This document shows, one piece after another, positions 24,493-35,723 of a stretch of 64,000 nucleotides of DNA. This DNA is from Ahaetulla prasina (lineage: Eukaryota; Chordata; Lepidosauria; Squamata; Colubridae). The translations under genes were made by a program, and so were the position numbers. The stretch spans positions 364,951,233 through 365,015,232 of the forward strand of contig NC_080539.1 of NCBI RefSeq assembly GCF_028640845.1, in the 5' to 3' direction. The notes under the pieces were generated by a model. The model did not search any database. It saw nothing but the letters and a program-made list of their open reading frames with translations, and was not told the origin of the DNA. The first letter of the stretch is position 1. Each line of letters opens with the position of its first letter.

Positions 24493-24891
24493 TACAGGTA
24501 GTCTTCAATTTACGACCACAACTGAGCCCAAAATTGATGTTGCTAAGTGAGAAATTTGTTAAGTGAGTTTGCTCCATTTTACGATTTTACTCGCCACAGG
24601 TGTTAAGTGAATCAATGCAGTGTTTAAATTAAATTAGTAACACAGTTGTTAGGTGAATCTGGCTTCCCCATTGACTTTCCTTTTCGGAAGGTCGCAAAAG
24701 GGGATCACATGACTCCGGGACACTGCAACCGTCATAAATGTGAGTCAGTTGTCAAGCATCCACATGTATATTACATGATCATGGAGACAGTGTCATAAGT
24801 GTGAAAAATGGTCACAAGTCACTTTTTTTCAGTGCAGTTGTAACTGTGAATGGTCACTAGATGAACTGTTGTAAGTCAAGGACTATCTGTA
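24493..24891 (+). mobile_element. Dispersed inverted-repeat element, full-length copy
   Basis: This copy of about 399 bp has both ends (TACAGGTAGTCTTCAATTTAC and GTAAGTCAAGGACTATCTGTA). Confidence 0.88.
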
Positions 24892-24909
24892 TTCAGATGT
24901 TATCCAGCA

Positions 24910-25460
24910 GCCCCAGGAAGACGGCTGTGGCTCTGGTCTCTCGGGTGCACTTTAAGGTTTTGGTTACTACCTTCAAAGCGCTCCATGGCTTAGGGCCTGG
25001 GTACTTATGGGTCCGCCTACTGTTACCTCATGCCTCCCACCGACCCGTACGCTCACACAGAGAGGGACTTCTCAGGGTGTCGTCCGCCAAACAATGTCGG
25101 CTGGTGGCCGCCAGGGGAAGGTCCTTCTCTGTGGGGGCTCCTACTCTCTGGAACGAACTTCCCCCTGGTTTACGCCAAATATCTGACCTTCGGACCTTTC
25201 GCCACGAATTGAAAATGTATTTATTTATTCGCGCGGGGCTGGCTTAAATTTTGTTGTATTTTAAATTTATATTTTATATTTCTAAATTTTATATGAATTT
25301 TAATGGGTTTTTAGAATTTTAAATGTTTTAAAGTTTTTCGGCCAAATTGTATAATAAGTTTTTAAATTTTGTTTTAATTGTATATTGTATTGTTTTTGGG
25401 TTTTTATTCTGGCTGTACACCGCCCTGAGTCCTTCGGGAGAAGGGCGGTATAGAAATCTA

Positions 25461-25522
<62 letters not shown>
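24910..25522 (+). mobile_element. L2-like LINE 3' end with (AAT)n tail
   Basis: A frame encodes FKVLVTTFKALHGLGPGYL and SFSVGAPTLWNELPPGLRQ, the conserved C-terminus of L2-clade ORF2. The 3' UTR ends in CCGCCCTGAGTCCTTCGGG and AGAAGGGCGG, then about 20 AAT units at 25463-25522. Confidence 0.88.
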
Positions 25523-25524
<2 letters not shown>

Positions 25525-26107
25525 GTTTATAGGAAGTATGAAAACAATAGCCAAGGAGGCTTTTTTTTTGAAAGGGGTCTTATCAAATGATAAGATTATC
25601 TACTATCTATCTATTATCTACTAAGACTATCAAATGATAATTCCTGTTGTAAGATACGTTTATCTCAAACTGATCCTATCAAAGCCAAAACATATTTCTA
25701 CCTGGAGAAGAGGCTGGGGTATCAGCGGGCTGCATCTTCAAAGTTTGTAGAAGTTGAAAAAATAATTTTAGTGGAGGGAAAATTAAACTATGGTGGATAA
25801 AATTCCTCTTTAAAATAGCAATTCTGTACCAAGTCTCAGCCCCAATAAAATAGAATGGAAAATTTTATTTTCTCTTTTCCTTCGTTGGTAGCTCTAAATA
25901 TCCAGAGAATTTATCCAGAAGGTCATGGTGAGTTGATTGTCTTTCCAAAAGGATCTTTAAAAAAAAAAAATCTACAATTTGAGAGGTACGTGTCCCAATC
26001 AGAATCCTGGTCTGGTTACATTGCAGGACTCCAATTGTGATACTGTGCCTCGCATCTTGCAATTTGGATAAACATACCTGGTACAATCCCCTTCCTGTCA
26101 AGAGGAA
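25523..26107. other. Low-copy DNA without a recognised gene
   Basis: Short runs of CTATCTATTATC occur near 25600. No coding evidence is seen. Confidence 0.45.
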
Positions 26108-26329
26108 TACAGACAGCCCTCACTTAATGACTGCCCCATTTAGCAATTGTTCAAAATTAACAACAGCACTGAAAAAATAACTTTAGAACAGGTCTTCGCA
26201 CGTATGACCATCGCAGCATCTCACTGTCACATGTTCACCTTTTGGGCAGTTCAAAACTGGCTTCTGACAAGTTGGCAGTAAATCCCAATGGTGGTCACAA
26301 TAGTGGCCATAGTGTGAGGACTACCTGTA
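26108..26329 (+). mobile_element. Dispersed inverted-repeat element, internally deleted
   Basis: It starts TACAGACAGCCCTCAC and ends GTGAGGACTACCTGTA, directly followed by an L2-like LINE. Confidence 0.8.
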
Positions 26330-26893
26330 GAACCTCGTGGCTCCCATGTGACACCACTCCTGCGCAGACTACACTGGCTACCTGTGGCTTTCCGGGTGCG
26401 CTTCAAGGTTTTGGTAACCATCTTCAAAGCGCTCCATGGCTTAGGGCCGGGCTACTTACGGGACTGTCTGCTGCCACCGACTGCCTCCCACTGACCCGTG
26501 CGCTCTCACAGAGAGGGACTCCTCAGGGTGCCGTCGGCCAGGCAGTGCCGACTGGCGACACCCAGGGGAAGGGCCTTCTCTGTGGGGGCCCCCACCCTCT
26601 GGAATGAACTTCCCCTGGGACTCCATCAACTTCCCGACCTTCGAACCTTTCGCCACGAGCTTAAGACACATCTATTTATTTTCGCAGGACTGGGCTAGGA
26701 TTTTAATTTAATGTAGTTTTAATGGGGTTTTATTATTTTAATTATAAATTTTAATTTGGCCTTATTTAATAAGTTTTTTAATTAGTGTTTTATTTTGTAT
26801 TTATATTTGTGTATTTGTGTTTTTAATAGGCTGTAAACCGCCCTGAGTCCCTTGGGAGATAGGGCGGTATAAAAATGTGATTAAATAAATAAA
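26330..26893 (+). mobile_element. L2-like LINE 3' end
   Basis: It carries the same C-terminal coding block as 24910 (FSVGAPTLWNELPLGLHQ) in broken frames, and the CCGCCCTGAGTCCCTTGGG tail. Confidence 0.87.
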
Positions 26894-26898
26894 TAGAA

Positions 26899-27223
26899 CA
26901 GGGGTGTCAAACTCAAGGCCCACAGGCTGGATCCAGCCCGCGAGGTACTTAGATCTGGCCCACAGGGCCGCCGTGGAAACAGCGAAGGACCTCTGCCAGT
27001 GAAAACGGAGCTTAGGAGGGCCCTGTGTGGGCTCCATTTTCTCTGGCAGAGGGTTGCAGGAGGCTGTCGCAGCTGAAAATGGAACTTGGCTCAGGCCACA
27101 GGCACCCCCAACATGAGTGATGTCAAGCTGGCCACGCCCATCCTGGTCGTCGTCCCGTCCCCCCCCGCATGGCCAAACCCAACCTTGATGCAGCCCTCAA
27201 TGAAATCGAATTTGACACCCCTG
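26899..27223 (+). mobile_element. Non-autonomous hAT-like element
   Basis: It runs from CAGGGGTGTCAAACTC to GAATTTGACACCCCTG with complementary ends. The flanking octamers do not match, so it is old or its edges are altered. Confidence 0.82.
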
Positions 27224-27305
27224 CTGAAGAGTATTTTGCAATTATTGCCAAGAATAACACCTGACCAACAATCAAGTAAACAATACCCCTATCCAGGAAC
27301 TACCA

Positions 27306-27410
27306 AAGCAGACAAACATGATGTTGCTGCTATCCATTCAGTCGTCTCTGACTCTTGGCGATTCTATGAGTCGTGTCTCTCCATATACTTTGATCTTATA
27401 TAATATTAAA
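27306..27410 (-). mobile_element. Bov-B-like LINE fragment
   Basis: The CATTCAGTCGTCTCTGACTC segment matches the inverted 3' coding end of Bov-B (compare 45385-45440). Confidence 0.6.
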
Positions 27411-27414
27411 GTAT

Positions 27415-27618
27415 AATTTTAATTGTAATTTTAAACGGGTTTTATGTCGGTCTTTGACCGTTTTAGTTGATCTGGCCTTTAAATATTTGGTTTTAATCCG
27501 TTTTTAAAATTGTTATTTGTATTTGTAGTTTTAACATGGTTGTAAACCGCCCTGAGTCCTTCGGGAGAAGGACGGTATAGAAATTAAATTATAAATAAAT
27601 ATAAATAAATAAATAAAT
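27415..27618 (+). mobile_element. L2-like LINE 3' tail
   Basis: Only the 3' UTR remains, with CCGCCCTGAGTCCTTCGGG and an (AAAT)n end. Confidence 0.8.
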
Positions 27619-27619
27619 C

Positions 27620-27960
27620 TTGCACTGTTTCTTTTGAGTTTTTCTATGCTCTGGCTGATGTCGGCTTTGATGTGTCCGGGTTCCGTGTTCTTTTGACAGC
27701 CTGGTTTCCTTTTACCGCTAACTCTTCCAAACATAATTGCTTTCTCCAGCGAATTCCCCCCCTCGTGACATGACCAAAATAAGTGAGACGCAGTTTCATG
27801 ATTTTGCCTTCTAGTGACATGTCCCTTGTTATGTGTTCCAGAATTTAATTATTAGTCTCTCTTCCTGTTCAAGGAATATGCAGGAGCCTTCTCCAGCATC
27901 ACAGCTCAAATGAGTCAATTGTCCTTCTGTATTACCCGTTTTAAGGTCCAACTGTCACAA
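27620..27960 (-). mobile_element. Bov-B-like LINE fragment, diverged
   Basis: TAGTGACATGTCCCTTG and similar phrases resemble the inverted Bov-B C-terminal region, but frames are destroyed. The assignment is by partial resemblance to 45370-45830. Confidence 0.5.
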
Positions 27961-28081
27961 CTGCAAGTAGCTATGGGGAACACAATGGAGCAGACTAACC
28001 TACACAGACAAGCAAGCTAAGAGTAAACAATAGCCTTCCCAAGACCGCTCCCACTAACAATGACAGAGCAAGCCACTAGTT

Positions 28082-28527
28082 CAGTGATGGTTAACCTTTT
28101 TGATGCTGAGTGCCCATAGCACGCGCATGCTCTCGTGAATGTACGCACGTGTGCCAGAACCCCCCAAATGCAATGCAAGCGCCCCCCCTGTGCATGCACC
28201 CCCTGCGCATGCACGCATGTCCCCCCCGCATGTCCCCCAGCACCCCTGTACATGCACCTGCCCCCCCACACTCCGTTTTGGCTTCCAGGTTGGTGCAGGA
28301 AGTTTTCCAGGCCCAAAACGGGGCACGTGTCCCGTTCTTCCCCCCCCCGCCCTATTTTGGGCCTGGAAAGCCTCCTGCACCAACCTGCATCCCCCGCATG
28401 CGCGGCAAAGACCTGAAGACCAGCTGGCCGGCAGGAGGCACGGACACATGCGTGGTGGAGCTGGGCTGGGGCAACAGATGGCGTGTCCGCAGAGAGGGCT
28501 CTGCGTACCATAGGTTCGCCATCACAG
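28082..28527. mobile_element. GC-rich non-autonomous hAT-like element
   Basis: The 446 bp element begins CAGTGATGGTTAACC and ends GGTTCGCCATCACAG. It is flanked by CACTAGTT (28074-28081) and CACTAGTA (28528-28535), 7 of 8 identical. The overlapping long frames on both strands reflect its GC-rich content. Confidence 0.87.
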
Positions 28528-28569
28528 CACTAGTATATAAAAAAAGAGCAAACCCTATTCCATCCTAGC

Positions 28570-28650
28570 ACTGATGTTACTAGTTTGATAATAAAACATC
28601 TGCAAGAAAACCACCAAACTCAGAAAACACCAAGGACCCCACTGAGGAAA
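28570..28650 (+). mobile_element. Repeat family C fragment
   Basis: AAACATCTGCAAGAAAACC followed by ACCAAGGACCCC matches the right arm of the foldback at 38942-39099. Confidence 0.7.
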
Positions 28651-29495
28651 TGTTCCTGGGCTCGGCACGGAGAAAGGACTTTCTCTTTGGTGTCTCCCAA
28701 ATCTTCTTTCTGTGTGTCAGAAGTTCTAAAGTCAGAATTTGGACCAAGCAACCATCTCAAAGCAAACACGGCCACAGACTCTCAAAATGTCCACGCATCC
28801 TTGGGAAAAGGAATCCAAGCTTAGCTCCACTGGCTGCATCTTTGGTTCTAAAACAGAGAAATACAGAAGTTTGTGTAAAAGGAGTTTGTTATTTTTTCTT
28901 TGCTCTGTTGTAAAACACAGGGAGAGTCTCTCTTCCTGGCTACCTATTCTTGTGGTCACAACAGAGCCGGGGCTGGCAGTTTCCTGCTGTCTGTTCTATT
29001 TTGAACTTGGCTTGGTCTGACGCTCTTATTTTTGGCTTTTGTTTCCACATTATTCTTCCCAGGATTAAATGTTTAGAAACGCAAACGAAACCAGGGAGAA
29101 TGGTGGAATACAAGCCTCCGGGCAGTTCTCCAAGGACACATTTGGGGTTTCCAAATAGAGGGCCAGTGGTTTGTGTATGCCTATGTATTTGTGATGCCTG
29201 CTTGGTTCTTTATTCGCTTGCAAGCGCAAGGCAGTGGATTTCGTTTGGGGTTGACTTTGCATTTTAAATACAGAGAAAAATGCCCTTTTTAAAAATCAAG
29301 TACTTGATTAACTGCTCAAAACTCAGAACTCTTTTATTAGCTAGTTTACACTGATCTCAGTTATGTTTGTTTTTCCCAGCACAAATCATATACGGTAAAG
29401 GAAATGAAATCGCATTCCAGCCCAGCCCAACATTTTTGGAGGAATGTATGTAATGCGAATTCAAATCTTATAAAGAACTACTGATTTTGTGGAAT
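28650..29495. other. Low-copy DNA without a recognised gene
   Basis: Several frames near 90-105 codons overlap one another, without splice sites or domains that I recognise. Confidence 0.45.
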
Positions 29496-29559
29496 AACAA
29501 TAAGAGAGTTGAAAGGGACCTTAGAGGTCTTCTAGTGCAAAAATAGGTAATATTTAATA

Positions 29560-29690
29560 TTAATATTTAATATTTGTTTTAAATTTGTTTTAAATTTGTT
29601 ATTTATATTATGTATTATTTGTGTTTTTAATAAGGCTGTAAACCGCCCTGAGTCCTTCGGGAGAAGGGCGGTATAGAAATTAAACTATAA
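29560..29690 (+). mobile_element. L2-like LINE 3' tail
   Basis: The CCGCCCTGAGTCCTTCGGG tail follows an A/T-rich 3' UTR. A 40-bp CR1 terminus fragment (minus strand) lies just before at 29497-29540. Confidence 0.8.
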
Positions 29691-29699
29691 ATATATATA

Positions 29700-29860
29700 T
29701 AAGCACGAAGCTGAAGCCTAAAGATGACGAATGAGACTTCGTCGAAACGTCGCGAAGACACTTCTAATTTTACACGGGAGAAAACCCGAACAACCAAAGA
29801 CCTACATACAAACACCCGTGAAAACCTCAGAAAACAAATATATATATATATATATATTTT
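29700..29860 (+). mobile_element. Repeat family A (hairpin with GAAAC-GUC), direct copy
   Basis: The hairpin GACGAA-ugagac-TTCGTC at 29726-29743 is followed by GAAACGTC. The rest (GACACTTCTAATTTTACACG, CAAAGACCTACATACAAACA) matches the complement of 16010-16130. It ends in (TA)n. Confidence 0.75.
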
Positions 29861-30605
29861 GCATTGGGTAGTTTTAAATGATGCTTCTGAAAGAAATTAA
29901 CTTTATGGTCTTAAATGAAAATTACCAATTTGTAGCGACTGTCGCATACAAGCAATTAGAAGGTTGATTCTGCTTATACCAGAATTGGAACCAACTTTCT
30001 GTTGCTAAGCATAGGTGGTCATTAAGTGAGCCGCACCCGATTTTACAACTTGTTTTGCCGTGCTGTAACTACTGCAATTGTTCACTGAATCGCACAAACA
30101 GCAAACTTGTTACTGTTGTCGCCATGCAAATATCTACAGCATTTCTGCCAGTGGTTTTATCCAAATCGTTTCACGATTTTAAAAATTTCCATTTATTGCG
30201 CTGAACGCTTCTTGTTTATCTGCTAAGAATGACTTTCAAAACAAGTTTTCGTTTTCTTCAGCATCTCTCTCCGTTTTCTGAACCTCTTGTAAATTGTAAC
30301 AGCCTTTTTAAAACTATATTACATTCTTCTGCAACCGTGATTTTTCTTTGTACCCATTGCGCCATATTTTTCGTCTCACTTTTTTTTTTTTTGCAGTAAT
30401 TTTTCTCTTCCATGTCTCTAATTTTTCTCTTTTTTTTCCTTTTCTTCTGTGATCCCTTTTTTGCTCTAGATTTAGTCCTGGAACCACCAAAAGTGGATCT
30501 GTTTGACTTCTACCATGTTGTATCATTTGTTTAGCATCATAATTCACTCTTTCATAAACGATCAAATTAATTGCAACTTTAGATCAATATTTATTCATTT
30601 TCCTG
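29861..30605. other. Low-copy A/T-rich DNA
   Basis: Poly-T runs near 30380-30440 are the only notable structure. No gene is seen. Confidence 0.5.
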
Positions 30606-31003
30606 TGCAGGTAGTCCTCGACATATAACCACAATTGAGCGCAAAATTTCAGTTGCTAAGCAAGATATTTGTTAAGTGATGTTTGCCCCATTTTATGATC
30701 TTCCTTGCCACAGTTGCAAAGGGAATCATTGCAGTTGTTCAATTAGTAACATGGTTGTTAAGTGAATCCGGCTTCCCCATTGACTTAGCTTGTCAGAAGG
30801 TCACAAAAGGGGATCACATGACCCCGGGACACTGCAACTGCCATAAATACATGCCATTTGCCAAGCCTCTGAATTTTAATCACGTGACCATGGGGATCCA
30901 GCAGTGTTTGTAAGTGTGAAAAATGGTCATAAGTCATTTTTACAGTACTGTTGTAACTTTGAACAGTCACTAAATGAATGGTTGCAACTCGACTCCCCGT
31001 GTG
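30606..31003 (+). mobile_element. Dispersed inverted-repeat element, near full length
   Basis: The left end TGCAGGTAGTCCTCGAC is clear. The right end is diverged (GCAACTCGACTCCCCG). Confidence 0.82.
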
Positions 31004-31203
31004 TACATATTACTAGGCCCGGGTCTCTCAATGGCGCCATCTCTTTTTCTGTAGTCCCTCAGCTTGTATGTATCTGGTAGATTAATTTGATTGGGGATTT
31101 TTGCACAGAATGTACCGCAAAATCCCCCAAAATGTATATCCGGTCCTCCTGTTCACCGTTCATTGGAGCATAACAGGCCATTAAACACCACCTTATGGAT
31201 TCC

Positions 31204-31470
31204 TACCAGTGGTGGAATTCAAATTTTTTACTACCGGTTCTGTGGGCATGGCTTGGTGGGCGTGGCAGGGGAAGGATACTGCAAAATCTCCATTCCCTCC
31301 CCACTCCAGGGGAAGGATACTGCAAAATCCCCATTCCCTCCCCACTCCAGGGGAAGGATACTGCAAAATCCCCATTCCAGGGGTGAAATCTAAAAATTTC
31401 CCCTACCGGTTCTGTGGGTGTGGCTTAATTGGTGGGCGTGGCTTGGTAGTCAGATGACTGGGTGGGCGTG
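31204..31470. mobile_element. hAT-like MITE fragments with repeated GGAAGGATACTGCAAAATC units
   Basis: The left end CAGTGGTGGAATTC leads into three tandem units of about 50 bp containing GGGGAAGGATACTGCAAAAT. Related elements lie at 32222-32640, 50169, 57684 and 63186. Confidence 0.75.
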
Positions 31471-31983
31471 ACCAATAACAATAAATAATAAAAATAAACA
31501 AAGTATAAAAAACAATAAGAGGTACCAAAAACCAACTTTCACATTTTACACACACACAACACAACACAATACAACTGACTCACACACAATGTAAAAGCAG
31601 CTGCATTTCACACTTCACACAGCCACAAAAAGCTCAAAAACCAACTTTCACACTTTACACACACACAACTGACCAACACACACACACACACACACAAAAT
31701 GCCACATACAGCTTTCTGAGATTTTGTGTGTTTGTGTAGTTAGAATGAAACACTACAGAAACACACCAAATCTCAGAAAGCTGCACAAATATTTTATTTT
31801 ATTATTTTATTTTATTGTGGAGTTCAAATCCCAGAGTTCCTCAGCCAGCAAAGCCAGCCAGTTGATCACCGAGGAAATAGATTAGCTAAGCAATTGATTC
31901 TGTCTGGCTGAAAGTGAAACTGCTTTCGGGCTGCGAAAAAAGCCATGCGTTCATCAGTAATCAGGTAAGTGCCTTAGAATCTC

Positions 31984-32025
31984 TACTCTTACTTGTAGAA
32001 AACATGTTTTCTACAAGTAAGAGTA
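31984..32025. repeat. 42-bp perfect palindrome
   Basis: TACTCTTACTTGTAGAAAACA is followed without spacer by its exact complement. It lies in transposon-rich DNA. Confidence 0.95.
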
Positions 32026-32059
32026 CAAGTAAGGTTCTGCTGATGAGGAACTCGGGTGA

Positions 32060-32640
32060 GATTGCCAGAGGAGACTTAAAAAATTTTTTTTTAAATTTAA
32101 AGTCTCTGCCGATCTCAGCTGAGGGGCAGGATCCTCAAAGGCTTTTTTTTTTACTTTTAAAGGCATGTTTCGGCTGAAGCAAAACCGGCTTTTAAAAGTA
32201 AAAAAAAACCTCTGTTGATGGTGTGGCTCAGCAGAGGCAAGGGGGCGGGGCCAGGGATTTTTGCTACCGGTCCTTCGAACCAGCAGCCGCCATCGCTACT
32301 GGATCACGCGAGCCGGTCCGATCCGGGAGCATTTCACCCTTGCCCCATCCCCTCCCCACTCCAGGGGAAAGGTACTGCAAAATCCCCATTCCCTCCCCAC
32401 TCCAGGGGAAGGATACTGCAAAATCCCCATTCCCTCCCTACTCCTGGGGGAAGGATATTGCAAAATCCCTGTTCCCTCCCTACTCCTGGGGGAAGGATAT
32501 TGCAAAATCTCCATTCCCACTGCACTCTCGGGCCAGCCAGAGGTGGTATTTGCCGATTCTACAAACTACTCAAAATTTCCGCTACCGGTTTTCCAGAATA
32601 TGTCAGAACCTGCTGAATAGCACTCCCGATTCCTACATTA
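32060..32640. mobile_element. Overlapping hAT-like MITE remnants
   Basis: CTTTTAAAAGTAAAAAAAA modules and the terminal ACCGGTCCGATCCGGGAGCA match the element at 59887. They are followed by four GGGGAAGGATA-type units (32362-32510) of the 31204 family. Confidence 0.7.
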
Positions 32641-32674
32641 ATACTTACTCCTAATAACCCAAATGGCATCAATT

Positions 32675-32952
32675 TGGGCTGGGAAGTGGCTCACCAGGCT
32701 AATGCAGCCTGTTATTAACACACAGCTGCCTGCAATTACAATTACTGCAGGCTCGAGTCCCACCAGGCCCAAGGTTGACTCAGCCTTCCATCCTTTATAA
32801 GGTAGGTAAAATGAGGACCCAGATTGTTGGGGGGGCAATAAGTTGACTTTGTATATAAATATACAAATAAGATGAGACTATTGCCTTACACAATGTAAGC
32901 CGCCCTGAGTCTTCGGAGAAGGGCGGGATATAAATTCAAATAAAAAAAAAAA
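32675..32952 (+). mobile_element. tRNA-derived SINE with L2-type tail
   Basis: A tRNA-like head with a B-box-like GGCTCGAGTCCC leads to a conserved body (AAAATGAGGACCCAGATTG) and a 3' end CCGCCCTGAGTCTTCGGAG that copies the L2-like LINE tail, then poly-A. This indicates mobilisation by that LINE. Confidence 0.88.
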
Positions 32953-32999
32953 ATCCTTTCTCCTGATGTACATTTTACCCCCTTCATACACAAGCCCAC

Positions 33000-34196
33000 T
33001 GTCATTCCCCTGTTGAAGTCTGAATCCGAAGGGAATCCGAAGGGAAAAATGAACAGCTGATAGAGAGTGAGAGAATGGATCCATTGGGTGTGGAAAAAAC
33101 TGGAGAAGAGCAAAGTCAGTCTGGGCAGAGAAGGGGAGAGCTAGAACAAGGGAGAGAGGATTCAGATGAAGACCAAGGCCCATCCCCTCCTTATCCTAGG
33201 CACCGCAGGGAGGAACGGAGAAGAGAGCAGTTGGGTTGCGTGGGAGGAAAGGGACCCAATCCTCTTTACAAGACACAGGTGCTGTCGTGTCCCACTCCTC
33301 CGCTGACGACCGGGTCAGGGAAATCCGAATCAGGCGTGCCTCTGCAGCTCTGCCAAACTCCTAGCAAAGTTCTCAAGGCAGGCAGGAGACCAGAAAGTGA
33401 CTTCAGCAAGATATGTTAGACTTTGCCTGACTCAGAGAATGCCAGAAAGCAGATCCTTTATATAGGCCATGGGGTGTGGCTCCATGACTCAGCACTTATC
33501 CAGGCCTGCCCCTCCCTTCCTTCTGTCGCCGCCGCCTATCAATTCTTCTGACGCGAGGGTCACTCCAGTCTGCAGCTGTTGGTAATTGACCTTCCTCAGG
33601 CTCACATGCTGTGGAGGAGGGGGAGGGGTCTAGTTGCTCCGTTTGTCTGGGCATGGAGGCAGAGCTGGGGGCTGGAGTTACTTCTTCCTCCTCAGCCTGT
33701 CTGGGCATGGAGCCAGGGCGGGGCCGGGAGGCATACTAGGACATTCCTCAGCGTTCGGAAGCAGATAAGAAGGCCCCGGCTGCGGTGAAATCGGGCGAGA
33801 CACAACAGGTGCAGCTGGAGTTTAAAAGGAGAGGCAAATGGGAGGGGCGGTTGTCGGGAACAAACACTGAGTTTATCTGGTGTTTCTTTGAATCCTGGCA
33901 TCCTCCCAAATGGCTTACTTTATTGCCGTGCTCCTTTACTTGTGAAATTCCGTATTTTGCTTGCCCTGCCGGATTAATTATCTTGCCTTGCCTTTGTATT
34001 TTTTGTTAGAAGTTTTCTGCTTACAGCGTTTGGGACTGAAGTATTACCAGCCAAAGACTATTACAGGTGGGTGGAAGAGCTCTCTCTCCAGGCCGGAGAA
34101 TTGAAAGGGACATTGAGGGCACAGTTGGTGATAATAAAGGGACTCATATCGGTTCTCTGGCTGTGTTGCCTTTGTGTCACGCCCTGGGTCATCACA
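33000..34196 (+). mobile_element. Solo LTR (outer), split by a second LTR
   Basis: The LTR begins TGTCATTCCC and ends GGTCATCACA and is flanked by CCCAC on both sides (32995-32999, 34197-34201). About 667 bp remain once the inserted LTR at 33283-33807 and its duplicated 5 bp are set aside. AATAAAG near 34133 is a plausible polyadenylation signal. Confidence 0.88.
33283..33807 (-). mobile_element. Solo LTR (inner), 525 bp
   Basis: It begins TGTCGTGTCC and ends GAGACACAACA, flanked by GGTGC on both sides (33278-33282, 33808-33812). A near-identical LTR is at 60734-61259. The minus strand has an open, acidic then arginine-rich frame and no complete element internal region remains. Confidence 0.92.
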
Positions 34197-34251
34197 CCCA
34201 CCCTCCAACTTCCTTGCACATCCTCATCCATTCCAGGCCAGCAGATTAGAG

Positions 34252-35031
34252 CAGCAGTCACCAGCTGGTGGTCTGTGGATCACTGGTGGTCCGTGAGAAA
34301 ATTTTGGTGGTCCACAGAAAAATTATTTGCATTTTTTACATTGCACTAAATCACGGGTCCTCAAACTACGGCCCCTGGGACAGATACGTGCAATGAACAT
34401 TTGGGTTGCTGCAGAGAGTGTCCCCATTTGGGGTCTTTTTGTGCAGGTCGGAGGGGGACAGAAATTCCAACTTGGGGTCTGCTTCAGCCTCCTGGTGTGG
34501 GGCCTTGGGCAAAGGCTGGAAGGAAGTGCTGCTGGTGGCGAAAAGCCAGAGGGCCTTGTTCTAGTGGGACTGCATCATGGCCTGGAACTGGCTGACTATC
34601 TCAGCCCGCTGAGCCTCCAGGCGCCTTGCACTCCCTCAGGTTATCCCTCTGTTTGGAAAGCCTATGCTCATAGTCCTCAGTGAGGTGCTTCTACTGAGTC
34701 TCCTTCTCGATCAGATCCAATTTGAACTGAGCCAGCTGTTTTGCCAACCCTTTCTCGTGGTGGCTGCTTAGCTTCAACAACTGCTTCCTGTTGGGGCCCT
34801 AAGGAGCCCAGGCGGGCAGACGAGGAATGGGAGGGGTGAGGGGAGGGGTGAGTAGAGGTTGGCGAGGTGCCCCTCGACATGAGTGACATCGAGTTGGCCA
34901 TGCCCACTCAGTCACATGACCACCTAGCCATGCCAACCCAGCTGCTCATTAGGCAGATCATAGTAGTGGTCCGCAGGAGTTAAAATTATGAATTTAGTGG
35001 TCCCCGAGGTCCGAAAGGTTGGTGACCCCTG
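34252..35031. mobile_element. hAT-like element, 780 bp, with nested fragment
   Basis: The left end CAGCAGTCACCAGC and right end GGTTGGTGACCCCTG are related by complement, and GATTAGAG flanks both sides (34244-34251, 35032-35039). A second hAT-type end (CCTCAAACTACGGCCC) near 34356 suggests another element inserted within. Confidence 0.9.
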
Positions 35032-35092
35032 GATTAGAGCATCTTCATTCAAACTCTAGATCAGGGATCTTTAAACTTGGCAACTTTAAGAC

Positions 35093-35632
35093 AGAGGGAT
35101 AGAATCAAGATCATGCGATGTGTTTATACCACTCTATCATGCCTTGATAAGACCATACTTGGAATACGGCATCCAGATGTTGAGACTCTAGAAAGAGTGC
35201 AGAGAAGAGCCCCAAAGACAAAAACATATGAAGAACGGTTGCAGGAATTGGGTATGTTAATGAAAAGAAGGACTAGGAGTGACATGATAGCAGTGTTACA
35301 ATATTTGAGGGGCTGCCACAAGGAAGAGGGGGTCAATCTCTTCTCCAAAGCACCTGAAGGCAGAACAAGAAGCAATGGATGGAAATTGATCAAAGAGTGA
35401 ACCAACCTAATACTAAGGAGAAATTTCCTTTTCCAATTAATCAGTGGAAACAATTAATCAATGGAATTAATCAGTCCTTCCAGAAATTGTGGGCATTCCA
35501 ACACTTGGAGGCCTTTAAGAAAAGATTGGACAGCCGTTTGTCTCAAATGATATAGGGTTTCCTAGTTGAGCAAGGAGTTGGAGTAGAAGACCTCCAAGGC
35601 CCATTCCAACTCTATTATTCTGTTGTACTTAT
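35093..35632 (+). mobile_element. CR1 LINE 3' part
   Basis: Broken frames encode [11 protein letters not shown] and RRTRSDMIAVLQYLRG, then the CR1 terminus (AGAAGACCTCCAAGG, CCAACTCTATTATTC). Confidence 0.9.
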
Positions 35633-35684
35633 GTACTTCAACTTTATGACCACAGCAACAAGACTGGTTGAGGAATTCTGGGAG

Positions 35685-35689
<5 letters not shown>

Positions 35690-35723
<34 letters not shown>

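Noticed and set aside
28017..28568. Overlapping frames of 93-164 codons in a GC-rich stretch
   Set aside because: They lie within a hAT-like element with clear ends and 8-bp target duplication; several frames overlap on both strands.
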